Shown: positions 1 through 7,685 of the stretch, in pieces
Layout: each line of letters starts with the position of its first letter
Position numbering within the stretch: the stretch's first letter is position 1
Assembly: GCA_946186375.1 (NCBI GenBank)
Contig: CAMHMZ010000001.1
Coordinates: 248,001-312,000, forward strand
Source of the DNA: an uncultured Clostridia bacterium
Lineage (GTDB): Bacteria > Bacillota > Clostridia > Oscillospirales > Oscillospiraceae
Direction of reading: 5' to 3'
Length of the DNA: 64,000 nucleotides
Notes under the pieces: model-generated
What the model saw: only the letters and a program-made list of their open reading frames with translations
The model's database searches: none
What the model was told of the DNA's origin: nothing
Program-made: the position numbers and the translations under genes

Positions 1-132
1 CAGGGATATGTGGTTGGCTCTCAGGCCTCAGAGATCACCGGTGAGCGGGCAAGAAGTGCTACGGTTTCAGCCGTACTTGCGATTATCAGTATGATTACTG
101 GTATCGCCGAGCAGAGGAGCGATTGCGAGTGA
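1..132 (+). CDS. C-terminal end of a gene cut by the window edge
   Basis: Frame 1 is open from the first base and stops at TGA 130-132. The visible 43 residues include a hydrophobic run (SAVLAIISMITGIA), so it may be the end of a small membrane protein. Its TGA overlaps the GTG start of the next gene (GTGA), the coupling style used all through this operon, which is the main reason to believe it. Family unknown. Confidence 0.4.
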   Translation, partial: QGYVVGSQASEITGERARSATVSAVLAIISMITGIAEQRSDCE

Positions 133-404
133 GCGCTCCAGCCGAATGGAAAACGCTTCGCTGGAAGCGCATTGAAGCCGGCGAGTACGAGTCTCTGGAC
201 GGACGGTTCCATGTTTTACAGACTTGGGACCGTCTGTACGGAGAGCATTGGCAGCTCACGGACGGCAATGTTGAGGACTATTACAAGGCTCAAACAGCTT
301 GTGAAAGTCTTAAGCACGCAAAACACGTAGCTGAGCTGATTGTCAACCGTGAAAGCGGTGTGTACGAAAAGCCTCAGATCAAATTGTCTGAAAATTCTTT
401 TTGA
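129..404 (+). CDS. small hypothetical protein (91 aa)
   Basis: Not assigned to a named family. I chose the GTG at 129 because GAGGAG at 114-119 is well spaced and the GTG overlaps the upstream stop; a TTG at 123 is too close to that site. The protein is hydrophilic with aromatic-rich phrases (GRFHVLQTWDRLYGEHW) resembling small single-domain accessory proteins of Clostridia plasmids and phages. No signal peptide or membrane segment. It leads a run of tightly spaced genes. Confidence 0.6.
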   Translation: MSAPAEWKTLRWKRIEAGEYESLDGRFHVLQTWDRLYGEHWQLTDGNVEDYYKAQTACESLKHAKHVAELIVNRESGVYEKPQIKLSENSF

Positions 405-419
405 AAAGGAGAAATAAAA

Positions 420-557
420 ATGGGAGAAATTGAAATCATGTGGACGGATCTCACTGAAGACGCCCAGAACCGCATCAAGGAGGCTCTTGGTATTTCTGAC
501 CCGAAGGAAATGAACTGGGATGTGTTCCCGGTCACTTCCTACTTCTACGAAGCGTAA
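420..557 (+). CDS. small acidic hypothetical protein (45 aa)
   Basis: A short ORF with AAAGGAG at 405-411 nine bases before its ATG, ending 9 bases before the next start. It begins MGEIEIMWTDLTEDAQ and ends SYFYEA. The opening (IEIMWTDLTEDAQ) resembles short conserved proteins of gut Clostridia, but no function can be given. The ribosome site and the tight fit between two genes support it as real. Confidence 0.6.
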   Translation: MGEIEIMWTDLTEDAQNRIKEALGISDPKEMNWDVFPVTSYFYEA

Positions 558-566
558 GGAGGACCG

Positions 567-1544
567 ATGAAAGTAAAAGACTTTCTGCATCTTGATGTCG
601 ACATCGATATCTGTGATGACGTCGCTGAAGAACTCTGCATCGCTTTTGTGGGGCCACTCAGTCTCACGGAAGAGGGCAAAAAGCATTTTGCCACAGCCCT
701 CAACCTCAACATTGAGGTGGCGAACACCTGCGATCGCGCGGTAGTTTCTGTCGGCGCCGGCTCTGTTGGCGCTTGGAGAGACAAGGTTTCGGCTGCGGAA
801 GAACTGTTCAACGCTGCAGCGGGCTATTGCTCTGAAGAGCAGTGGAACAAGTGGTTTAAAGACCACATTGATGTTTCCATTCGCTACAAGGACATTCAGA
901 CCATCGAGAAGCATGGCTGGACGCTCCTCAGCATCGAAGAGCAAGGAAACGACGTCATTGTCGAGATTGAGAACAGTTCTCCTCTTGGCGAAGACCTGGT
1001 CGAGGATATTTGGCTCGAAGACGGTGATTCAATGGAAGGTGCTGCCTATAAATGGGCAGATAGCTTCGACGTGGATGATCACGTTTCCATCTGGGTGGAA
1101 CATCGTGGTGAAAACGATGTACCGGACAGCATTGAGGATCTCGTCGAGGATGCAAAAGACATCCAGCGGATGATCTGCGATCTGGCAAGAGCCTTCGGAG
1201 ACGATGGCGACAACGAAGAGTCGAATGCTGAACAGCCTGAAATCTGTGCGATGGTCACCATCAGCACAGAGCACATCACCAAAGCAACGGCGAGTGCTCT
1301 GCATAAAATCATTCATCGCCATCCTGCATACAGCAAGGAAGCGATGGCGTGGCCCACGGTCTATGAGAAAGGGGAGTACGGCTACTTCCTGTACATTCCC
1401 GACGATCTCTATGACCTTGAGAATGCCATGCCGACCGACCTGTTTGCGTGCTGCTGCTATGCGGCAGCCCATGACTGCACTTGGCTGGTACTCGACCGTG
1501 ACGGCCCGATCATGGCGAATGATTTGCCCGCGTATGAGTGGTGA
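567..1544 (+). CDS. acidic protein with C-terminal DUF5983-like domain (325 aa)
   Basis: Strong AAGGAGG just upstream of ATG 567. Residues 1-220 are acidic and of no recognised family. From about residue 228 the protein carries ISTEHITKATA, then KGEYGYFLYIPDD and HDCTWLVLDRDGP, a pattern I associate with DUF5983, common in Clostridia conjugative elements and of unknown function. No catalytic motif, signal peptide or membrane segment. The gene overlaps or abuts the next one. The DUF assignment is from memory and needs a profile search. Confidence 0.65.
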   Translation: MKVKDFLHLDVDIDICDDVAEELCIAFVGPLSLTEEGKKHFATALNLNIEVANTCDRAVVSVGAGSVGAWRDKVSAAEELFNAAAGYCSEEQWNKWFKDHIDVSIRYKDIQTIEKHGWTLLSIEEQGNDVIVEIENSSPLGEDLVEDIWLEDGDSMEGAAYKWADSFDVDDHVSIWVEHRGENDVPDSIEDLVEDAKDIQRMICDLARAFGDDGDNEESNAEQPEICAMVTISTEHITKATASALHKIIHRHPAYSKEAMAWPTVYEKGEYGYFLYIPDDLYDLENAMPTDLFACCCYAAAHDCTWLVLDRDGPIMANDLPAYEW

Positions 1545-1549
1545 TCGGC

Positions 1550-2059
1550 ATGGAAGAGTTGGTTGTCATTGCCAGCGTCAAAGGGCGCTGGTGTTTGAAG
1601 ATTTTCGGCCTTTTGAAGCTATTTGAACTTCGCAAGACCATTCCGAATATTCCGACACCGTTCAAAGTGCTGGTCTACTGCTCAAAAGTGACAGCTCCAA
1701 ATAAGGATACGTGCTTCCTGGATCTTTTCTGGGGAGCACATCCTAAATTGATCGGTGTTTCGATAAAGGGCACGATTCCGGCGAACGGCAAGGTCATCGG
1801 AGAGTTCATGTGTGACGGAGTGGAAAAGGCTGTCGGTATCACCCGGCTCAATTATGCCATTCCGCACAGCGACATACTCAAGGCAGCTTGTGTCTCAGAC
1901 GAAGAGGCCTTGGAGTACGCATCGGGTTCAACAGTTTGGGCCTGGCACATCAAAGGACCGAAGTTGTATCGCAGACCGAAGGAACTGTCAGAATATGGGC
2001 TCACAAGAGCTCCGCAGAGCTGGCAGTATCTCAAGATCCAAAAGGAGAAAGACGCATGA
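1550..2059 (+). CDS. ASCH-like protein (169 aa)
   Basis: Starts near-immediately after the previous stop; GTG 1541 (GTGA overlap) is an alternative start, but ATG 1550 matches the usual N-terminus of the family, with a beta strand followed by KxFGxxKxFELRKT. Later GKVIGEFMCD and KLYRRPKELSEYG then RAPQSWQYL match a family of Clostridia ASCH-type proteins. ASCH folds bind RNA or modified nucleotides; substrate unknown here. Stop overlaps the next ATG (ATGA). Confidence 0.65.
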   Translation: MEELVVIASVKGRWCLKIFGLLKLFELRKTIPNIPTPFKVLVYCSKVTAPNKDTCFLDLFWGAHPKLIGVSIKGTIPANGKVIGEFMCDGVEKAVGITRLNYAIPHSDILKAACVSDEEALEYASGSTVWAWHIKGPKLYRRPKELSEYGLTRAPQSWQYLKIQKEKDA

Positions 2060-2262
2060 ATACCTATCTGCTTTCCGTCGAAGGCTACTTTGGCAAAGAA
2101 CAGCGATTCAAGGTCGAGGCACCGGACCGCTATGAAGCGATCCTGCTTGGCCGTGAGCACGTGAAAACTTCTCCTCAGTTCGGCGGTGGGAACTGGCGTG
2201 CGGATTCTGTCCGCTGCGTCAAGAAGATCCAGCCGAAGAAGGCAAAGGCGGTGATTGCATGA
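2056..2262 (+). CDS. small basic hypothetical protein (68 aa)
   Basis: ATG 2056 overlaps the upstream stop by four bases and has AAAGGAGAAAG before it. The sequence has an N-terminal strand pattern (YLLSVEGYFGKEQRFKVEAPDRYEA), consistent with a small alpha/beta fold, and a lysine-rich tail (KKIQPKKAKA) suggesting nucleic-acid binding. No family recognised. Stop overlaps the next start. Confidence 0.6.
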   Translation: MNTYLLSVEGYFGKEQRFKVEAPDRYEAILLGREHVKTSPQFGGGNWRADSVRCVKKIQPKKAKAVIA

Positions 2263-2663
2263 CTTGCAAAGAGTGCAGCCGCGGCATAAAACAAAGGATC
2301 CCCGGAAACGGGATTACTGAGCCTCCTTACATTGAGGTCGTTCGCTGCCCCTTCGACAACAAGTACTTTCACTATCCGGACGCTGAATGTAATTTCACGG
2401 AACAGCTCAAGTCTCTGACTCAGATGCTCGATTTCGTGAATGTTCAGGGTAGATGGTTCGATGAGGATACCTTCGTTATGGAATGGGACGGCGGCAAAGA
2501 CGAGAGCGGTGACGCGTTTGTATACCGAGCGGAATGGCAAGTCGATCACGGCGTGCTATTCTTCTACAAGGCTTATGGCGAAGAAGACAGAAATCTTTGC
2601 ATCACTGCCGAAGAAAAGGCGACCATCATCAAGAAAATGATGGAGCTTATTCTTGCAAGTTGA
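2259..2663 (+). CDS. hypothetical protein with N-terminal Cys pair (134 aa)
   Basis: ATG 2259 overlaps the previous TGA (ATGA). Residues 3-6 form CKEC and a third Cys occurs in VVRCPFDNKYF, so a small metal site is possible. The rest is acidic with an aromatic core (VYRAEWQVDHGVLFFYKAYG). Last gene of this operon segment: a strong terminator follows 40 bases downstream. Confidence 0.6.
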   Translation: MTCKECSRGIKQRIPGNGITEPPYIEVVRCPFDNKYFHYPDAECNFTEQLKSLTQMLDFVNVQGRWFDEDTFVMEWDGGKDESGDAFVYRAEWQVDHGVLFFYKAYGEEDRNLCITAEEKATIIKKMMELILAS

Positions 2664-2704
2664 GCGTAAAGAACACACAAGATCATTCATAATCACAAAA
2701 TAGG

Positions 2705-2735
2705 CGGCCGGGAATTATCCCGGCCGTTTTCTTTT
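2705..2735 (+). terminator. rho-independent terminator
   Basis: Nine-base perfect stem CGGCCGGGA / TCCCGGCCG with an ATTA loop, followed by GTTTTCTTTT-type T run. It closes the first small-gene operon. Confidence 0.85.
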
Positions 2736-2760
2736 GCGCGGCAATCGTCGCCCGCGGAGG

Positions 2761-2788
2761 ATGACAGCAGGTGATATTTGCGTAAAAC
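2761..2788 (+). promoter_or_regulatory. candidate promoter for the esterase gene
   Basis: ATGACA, 16-base spacer, TAAAAC, lying after the terminator and 137 bases before the lipoprotein gene. It matches the TAAnnn -10 style seen at other gene starts in this window. Confidence 0.4.
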
Positions 2789-2857
2789 AATATATGTTCA
2801 TAGCACAGGTATTTCGGCTGAATATCGGCCGGTTGATAAAAAAGCAATATTTTTTTC

Positions 2858-2893
2858 AACCAGACATTTGCATCACTGCGAATGTCTGGTTTT
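2858..2893 (+). promoter_or_regulatory. hairpin in the leader of the esterase gene
   Basis: Eleven-base inverted repeat AACCAGACATT / AATGTCTGGTT with a 12-base loop followed by TT, between the candidate promoter and the ATG at 2925. Could act as an attenuator or protect the mRNA. Confidence 0.45.
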
Positions 2894-2924
2894 ATACACA
2901 AAATTCAACAAAGGAGAAAAAAAC

Positions 2925-4034
2925 ATGAGAAAAAACATCACACTGATCCTTGCGCTGTCCTTGATGCTTGCGCTGTCCGCGTGCGGAACAGCGTCCGCTG
3001 AATTCAGTGAAGAAATTGATACGGCGCCTGTTTTCGCAGCAAATTACGAGGCGATTGCGGCCGATCATGATGTTGAAGTGGTCAGAGCAAGAGCAAATGA
3101 TGTTCGTGTGTGTCTTCACGAAAGCCACGATGAACTCGGCAATTGTGTCAATTGCGGTATGCAGGTCAAGCACGATTACGTTGCTGGCGTTTGCGCTTGT
3201 GGTCGTAAGCTGGATATCCGAGAAGATCCGATCCCTCACGATTGGTTCAACGAGCAGGAACAGCAAGGTCACGTTGAGTCGATATGCTACGCAGCTGATC
3301 TTGTGGCGTCTCCTGGTAAGACGCGGAACACCTACATGAGTGTGTACACGCCGCCGCAGTACGACAGCAGCAAGAAATACAATGTTCTTCTGTTCATTGA
3401 CGGTGATTATTCGCGTGATGCGGGGTGGCTGACGGCAAAAGAATGGGTCCCCGGCGGGTATGTTCGTGGAAAGAATATGTTCGATCATATCATGGGTCAA
3501 AATCTTGTAGACCCGTGTATCATCGTAACAACGTTCCAAGCCCATGAAATCGTTGGCTCTACACCTGAACAGCTCAGTTTTGAGATCCGCAATTACGTGC
3601 TGCCGTACGTTGCCGAGAACTATTCGACCTATATGGCCGATGGGTCTTACGAGGCGCAGTGTGCTGCTCGTGAACACCTCTGCATCGGCGGGCTGAGCAA
3701 CTACAGCATGTACATGTGGAGAACCGGCATGATGCTCTGCACAGATATCTGCGCGAATTTCATCAGTCTTAGCGGGACAAGCAATGTCATCAACACAGTG
3801 GACCATCTTCACGAAGAGGAACTGGCCGGCAACGGCATACGTTTCTTTTTCATGTCTGTCGGGACATACGAGAGCAGATACTCTTCGGATGCAAATTCTT
3901 TTCACAAGCTCGTGGAAGTTTGTGATTCGGCAGTAGATGGTGAGAACGCGCATTTCTGCCCGGTAAACGGGCAGCACGAGTGGATCGTGTGGTTCACGAG
4001 CGCGTATAACGCGCTTCAATTAATTCAGTGGTAA
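2925..4034 (+). CDS. secreted esterase-like lipoprotein (369 aa)
   Basis: ATG 2925 follows AAAGGAG. The N-terminus is a lipoprotein signal (hydrophobic run ending LALSAC, lipid Cys at residue 20), so it is likely anchored outside the membrane. A short Cys/His-rich segment follows (CLHESHDELGNCVNCGMQ, then GVCACG), possibly a metal site. From about residue 120 there is an alpha/beta-hydrolase of the feruloyl-esterase/esterase D type: NVLLFIDGDY, and the nucleophile elbow GGLSNYS. A late HEW could hold the catalytic His. Substrate unknown; a carbohydrate ester is an inference. Confidence 0.7.
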   Translation: MRKNITLILALSLMLALSACGTASAEFSEEIDTAPVFAANYEAIAADHDVEVVRARANDVRVCLHESHDELGNCVNCGMQVKHDYVAGVCACGRKLDIREDPIPHDWFNEQEQQGHVESICYAADLVASPGKTRNTYMSVYTPPQYDSSKKYNVLLFIDGDYSRDAGWLTAKEWVPGGYVRGKNMFDHIMGQNLVDPCIIVTTFQAHEIVGSTPEQLSFEIRNYVLPYVAENYSTYMADGSYEAQCAAREHLCIGGLSNYSMYMWRTGMMLCTDICANFISLSGTSNVINTVDHLHEEELAGNGIRFFFMSVGTYESRYSSDANSFHKLVEVCDSAVDGENAHFCPVNGQHEWIVWFTSAYNALQLIQW

Positions 4035-4052
4035 GAAAGAAAGGAGAAAAAC

Positions 4053-4421
4053 ATGAAAGCAATTCTGGTACAGCCAGAAACAAAACCTGTGGTTATCGAA
4101 ATCGAAGGCACTCTGGAAGCGCTCCAGAGCGCGGTCGGAGGTTTTATCGAGGCAGTATATCCGTTCGATGATCCGGTAGCGATCGTGTGCAACGAAGAAG
4201 GAAAACTCTTGGGGCTCCCGTTGAATCGCGCTCTGCGCGATGAAAACGACAAGGTTCTGGATATCCTGGCGGGTGATTTTCTGATTGTCGGCCTGGGCGA
4301 AGAGCGCTTCTGCAGTTTGCCGGAAGAGTTGGTCGAAAAGTATCTGAACGTCTACAAGAACATTGAGTTTTTCATGCAGACGCCGGCCGGAATCATCGTA
4401 TTACAGGAGCAAAACCGGTGA
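4053..4421 (+). CDS. DUF3846-like protein (122 aa)
   Basis: Good AAAGGAG before ATG 4053. Reads as the DUF3846 pattern: an N-terminal strand, then EIEGTLEALQSAVGGFIEAV, a central CNEEGKLLGLPLNRAL and LAGDFLIVG. The family is widespread on plasmids and phages of Bacillota and has no settled function. Stop overlaps the next GTG start (GTGA). Confidence 0.75.
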   Translation: MKAILVQPETKPVVIEIEGTLEALQSAVGGFIEAVYPFDDPVAIVCNEEGKLLGLPLNRALRDENDKVLDILAGDFLIVGLGEERFCSLPEELVEKYLNVYKNIEFFMQTPAGIIVLQEQNR

Positions 4422-4843
4422 ATCAGATCAAAATCAGACCGGAGCTTATGGTGATCGATGTACTCCAAGAGTCATTCGATATTCACGAGATCGGCAACAG
4501 ACGGTTCATGTATTGTCCGCAAACCGGGCGATTGATTCTCGGATTTGAAAGCTGCGGGAAGGACATGAGCCTGAGTCACGCGAAAGAGCACATGCTCTCG
4601 AACGTGGAAGAACCTTTCGATGCGTTCGTGAGAGGCTGGATCGGAACGAACAAGAGGGAGTATAAGGACGGAGTAATTCATTTTGCTCCATCTGTGCTTT
4701 CCACTTCTCCGTTATTCGACTTGGCCTTCTGCGCAATAGAAGTTTTCAGGCTTAACGGCGCAAGAGGAAAAACCGTCATACGCGGTTTAGGAAACTGCTG
4801 GGAGCAGAATTTTGAGGAGGTATTCACTAATGGCCAAATGTAG
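4418..4843 (+). CDS. hypothetical protein (141 aa)
   Basis: GTG start in a GTGA overlap with the DUF3846 gene. No recognised family. The protein mixes short strands and helices ([20 protein letters not shown]) and has no signal or membrane segment. Its 3' end overlaps the next gene by 14 bases. Confidence 0.55.
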   Translation: MNQIKIRPELMVIDVLQESFDIHEIGNRRFMYCPQTGRLILGFESCGKDMSLSHAKEHMLSNVEEPFDAFVRGWIGTNKREYKDGVIHFAPSVLSTSPLFDLAFCAIEVFRLNGARGKTVIRGLGNCWEQNFEEVFTNGQM

Positions 4844-5090
4844 ATATTGCGAAAGAGAGATGACGACTTCTGTTGGTTGCTCTTTCCACAAATACCAGCT
4901 TCGATCTGGACGAAAGGTCCAGCGAGAGAAGGTCGGCGACGAGGGTTGGATCGAACCGGGTGAACGCTGCGGAGATTGCGGCGCGCTCTACGGTCACTAC
5001 CATCACCCAGGCTGCGACATCGAGCGTTGCCCGGTGTGTGGAGGTCAGGCGTTGTCCTGCGAATGCGACATTCCCTATGTGGTTAAGTAG
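4830..5090 (+). CDS. Cys/His-rich small zinc-ribbon-like protein (86 aa)
   Basis: ATG 4830 is preceded by GAGGAGG at 4814-4820. Cys pairs CRYC (residues 4-7), CGDC, CPVC and CEC, with HYHHPGC between, point to one or two structural zinc sites. The motif [23 protein letters not shown] is typical of small zinc-ribbon proteins of Clostridia mobile elements. Function unknown. Confidence 0.7.
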   Translation: MAKCRYCEREMTTSVGCSFHKYQLRSGRKVQREKVGDEGWIEPGERCGDCGALYGHYHHPGCDIERCPVCGGQALSCECDIPYVVK

Positions 5091-5099
5091 GTGGTTCAA

Positions 5100-5381
5100 A
5101 TGCCGAACGTTGGTGTTCTAACATCAAAGATGCATGGATTATGGCACAAAGAACAGTTCTGGGAACTTCTCGGCGCGGACCGAATCGAAGTTAGGAAGGA
5201 GCTTGAGGAACAAGGGTTTGCAAAAATCCTTGTTCCGAACAAGCGGTACCTCGATGTTCTAAGAAAATATGTGACCGAAACCCGCCTGAGAGAAATTTTC
5301 AATGAAGATTTCCTTACAGGTACGAAGCCGGACTTTTGCATCTTCTGCGTGTTACGCAAAGGTCACCGGACCCCGGATTGA
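5100..5381 (+). pseudogene. small gene truncated at its 3' end by the IscB element
   Basis: The reading frame runs from ATG 5100 to TGA 5381, but only codons up to 5360 are native; the last residues (GHRTPD) come from the inserted element. Joining 5360 to 7032 restores the frame as ...VLRKIR-stop, with the stop overlapping the ATG of the ATPase gene at 7037. So the insertion replaced two codons and the native stop. The protein (about 89 native residues) is hydrophilic with no known family and may still work. Confidence 0.7.
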
Positions 5382-5681
5382 AATCCGAGGCTTGAATATC
5401 AGACGATAGGCAAGCCTGCAGTGACTACCCTAAGTGCTTCGGGCACTACGTTACCAAGAATTCTTGGGAGACTGCGATCGTTAGCACCAAGTAGATAGGC
5501 ACCAGTGGATGTGAAGTCCTAATCCACTGCTCTGCGGCGTGAGTTAAACAACCCCTCGGGTAAGGGATAGTGCGGAGCGCAAGGAAACCTTGGCTAACAT
5601 TGGGTAAGGGCAACTTACAGCCGAAAGGCTGGGCAGTTTTCATACGTTGTAGCTGCCACATTTAAAGCAAGGAGTAGGCGA
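5361..5681 (+). ncRNA. omega RNA (HEARO-type) of IscB copy 1
   Basis: About 320 bases of gene-free sequence directly 5' of iscB, the usual place of omega RNA. It is rich in paired segments: the end hairpin, GGTCAC pairing with GTGACT about 50 bases later, AAGTGCTTCGGGCACT, and later GCCGAAAGGC. It is nearly identical to copy 2 except for one variable stem tip at about 5397-5412. In IscB systems the guide is the flank just 5' of this RNA, here roughly 5345-5360. Confidence 0.85.
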
Positions 5682-6953
5682 ATGGTCTACGTACAAAACG
5701 CATTTGGACAACCGCTGATGCCGATGGCTGATGGCCGTGAGGTTCGTCTGCTTCTCAAGACAGGGAAAGCGGTTGTCGTAAAGAAAGCACCTTTTACTAT
5801 TCGGTTGAAGGTAAAAACCAAACAGTATGTTCAGCCGGTCACACTGGGCGTGGATGCCGGAAGTAAGCACGTAGGCGTGTCCGCGTGTGCCGAGGGAGAA
5901 GAACTCTTCTGTGCAGAGATGCGTCCACGCAACGATGTTGTCAACAATCTCTCAACGCGGCGAGAGTTCCGGCGTGCGCGCCGGAATCGCAAGACCAGAT
6001 ATCGTGCGCCGCGGTTTGATAACCGCGTGCACAGCAAACACAAAGGCTGGCTTACGCCATCGGTTGAGGTGAAGATCCACAACCACATCCAGGTGATCAA
6101 GCTGGTGACACAGATCCTGCCGATCAGCAAAATCGTTGTTGAGACAGCCGAGTTTGATCTCCAACGCCTGAAAGCCATGGAAGAGGGGAAACCTCTCCCG
6201 GTAGGTACGGATTACCAGAAGGGCGAAATGTACGACGAATACAACGTTCGCCAGTATGTTCTTCACTGCGACGGTTACACCTGCCAGTGCTGCGGAGCAC
6301 ATCCGACGGAGAAGAAACCGGTGAAGCTGCACGTGCATCACAAGGAGAGCAGAAAGGTTGGCGGCAACGCCCCCAATAATCTGATCACTTTGTGCGACAA
6401 ATGCCACGATGCATTGCATTTCGGGTTGATCGAACTGCCGGAGGGGGAGCGCAAGCGCGGCAAGAGCTACAAGGACGCTGCCTTCATGGGAATCATGCGC
6501 AATACGCTCATCGAGCGCTTACGGTCTATGTTCGCCATCTCGGTGGTCAACACCTGGGGCTACATTACCAAGTACACTCGTGAGAAGTATGGAATCAAGA
6601 AAAGCCATACGTCTGACGCTCGCTGTATTGCCGGCGCTCCGTTGGCGAAGCCTGTGAGTTTTGTGTATTTGATTATACCGGTACGTCGGCATAATCGTCA
6701 GATACACAAGGCAACTATCCTCAAGGGCGGCCATCGTAAAAAGAACCAGGCTCCGAAATATGTTTTCGGTTTCCGGCTCTTTGATATGGTTCAGCTTCCA
6801 TCGGAGGAGACTGGGTTTGTGTTCGGCAGACGCAACAGTGGCGGCTTCGACGTGAGACATCTAACAGGGAAGACGATTTCGGCGAACCTTTCATACAAAA
6901 AGCTCCGCTTGGTTGAGCATCCGAACAATTTGTTGGTAGAAAAAGTATCTTAA
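5682..6953 (+). CDS. iscB: IscB RNA-guided nuclease, copy 1 (423 aa)
   Basis: AAGGAG before ATG 5682. Domains in order: PLMP motif (11-14), RuvC-I with Asp58 (LGVDAGSKHVG), Arg-rich bridge helix (93-108), RuvC-II with Glu154 (IVVETAE), HNH with Cys201/Cys204 and Cys238/Cys241 zinc ligands and HVHH at 217-220, and RuvC-III SHTSDARC with Asp312. All expected catalytic residues are present, so it should be active. IscB is the ancestor-type relative of Cas9 and cuts DNA guided by omega RNA. About 97% identical to copy 2 by eye; the differences lie between residues 247 and 345. Confidence 0.95.
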   Translation: MVYVQNAFGQPLMPMADGREVRLLLKTGKAVVVKKAPFTIRLKVKTKQYVQPVTLGVDAGSKHVGVSACAEGEELFCAEMRPRNDVVNNLSTRREFRRARRNRKTRYRAPRFDNRVHSKHKGWLTPSVEVKIHNHIQVIKLVTQILPISKIVVETAEFDLQRLKAMEEGKPLPVGTDYQKGEMYDEYNVRQYVLHCDGYTCQCCGAHPTEKKPVKLHVHHKESRKVGGNAPNNLITLCDKCHDALHFGLIELPEGERKRGKSYKDAAFMGIMRNTLIERLRSMFAISVVNTWGYITKYTREKYGIKKSHTSDARCIAGAPLAKPVSFVYLIIPVRRHNRQIHKATILKGGHRKKNQAPKYVFGFRLFDMVQLPSEETGFVFGRRNSGGFDVRHLTGKTISANLSYKKLRLVEHPNNLLVEKVS

Positions 6954-7036
6954 TTTTGAAGGGAGGTACGAACGGGGGAACAAGGTGTTCACTATCCTCC
7001 CCGGATTGAAATCCGAGGTTTCCCCGTTCACATTAG

Positions 7037-7666
7037 ATGAACAAGCTGTTTAGCCTGAAGACAGAGCCTTACATAAAAGGCCAGAAGATCTTTGCTAAGA
7101 AAACCGTACATATCCACGAGGGCTTAACCGTCCTCGTGGGTTGCAACGGCAGCGGCAAGACGTCCATGCTCAAGCAGATGCACAAGCAGCTCAAAGCGGA
7201 AAATGCGGCGGTCATGTACTATGACTACGCAAAAGTGCGAGAGAGCAAGGATACGCTTCTGCAGTGTGGGGATATTCCGACGGCGCAGTTTGCTTCCTGG
7301 GTTTCTGATTCAGAAGGGGAGCAGATTGTTGTGGCAGTATCTCTGCTGGCTCGAAATATCGGTACGTTTGTCCGCGACCATGTGGGCGAAGACATCTACA
7401 TTCTTGTGGACGCCATCGACTCAGGTCTCAGTATCGACAACATCGACTGCGTGAAGCGGCTGCTGTTTGCTACCATCATCAGTGACGTGCAGTCAAAAGG
7501 TAACCAAGCCTACGTCATCGTGACTGCCAACTCCTATGAGATGGCGGCCGGCGTTCAGTGCGTCGAAGCGAGCACCTGTGAGGAGAAGATCTTTTCCTCA
7601 TACAGTGAGTATCGCCAGTTCATTCTGCTAAGCGCCGCGAAGAAAGAAAACCGCGATGCGGATTAA
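7037..7666 (+). CDS. P-loop ATPase, ABC/AAA-like (209 aa)
   Basis: Walker A GCNGSGKTS at about residues 37-45 and Walker B-like YILVDAIDSGLS at 116-127, in a compact ABC-type ATPase lacking transporter parts. The ATG lies five bases after the right end of IscB copy 1, so the gene has lost its native upstream ribosome site; before insertion it would have overlapped the previous stop as ATGA. Role unknown; small stand-alone ATPases of this kind occur in phage and plasmid operons. Confidence 0.75.
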   Translation: MNKLFSLKTEPYIKGQKIFAKKTVHIHEGLTVLVGCNGSGKTSMLKQMHKQLKAENAAVMYYDYAKVRESKDTLLQCGDIPTAQFASWVSDSEGEQIVVAVSLLARNIGTFVRDHVGEDIYILVDAIDSGLSIDNIDCVKRLLFATIISDVQSKGNQAYVIVTANSYEMAAGVQCVEASTCEEKIFSSYSEYRQFILLSAAKKENRDAD

Positions 7667-7685
7667 GTAAAGAAGGAGAAAAACA

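Larger units (their letters stand above)
5361..7031 (+). mobile_element. IscB transposable element, copy 1 (1671 bp)
   Basis: Boundaries come from comparison with the second copy at 34477-36147, which has exactly the same length. Both begin GGTCACCGG and end CCCCGTTCAC; outside these the left flanks differ. A hairpin CGGATT-GA-AATCCG sits near each end, as expected for single-strand IS200/IS605-type transposition. There is no tnpA, so it would need a transposase in trans. It carries only the omega RNA and iscB. Confidence 0.85.

Noticed and set aside
2892-4019. 375-codon reverse ORF opposite the esterase lipoprotein
   Set aside because: The forward frame has a lipobox and hydrolase motifs; the reverse frame has no family marks or good start.
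5446-5661. 71-codon reverse ORF inside the omega RNA (also at 34562-34777)
   Set aside because: It is conserved only because the RNA is conserved; there is no ribosome site and it lies fully inside the structured RNA.
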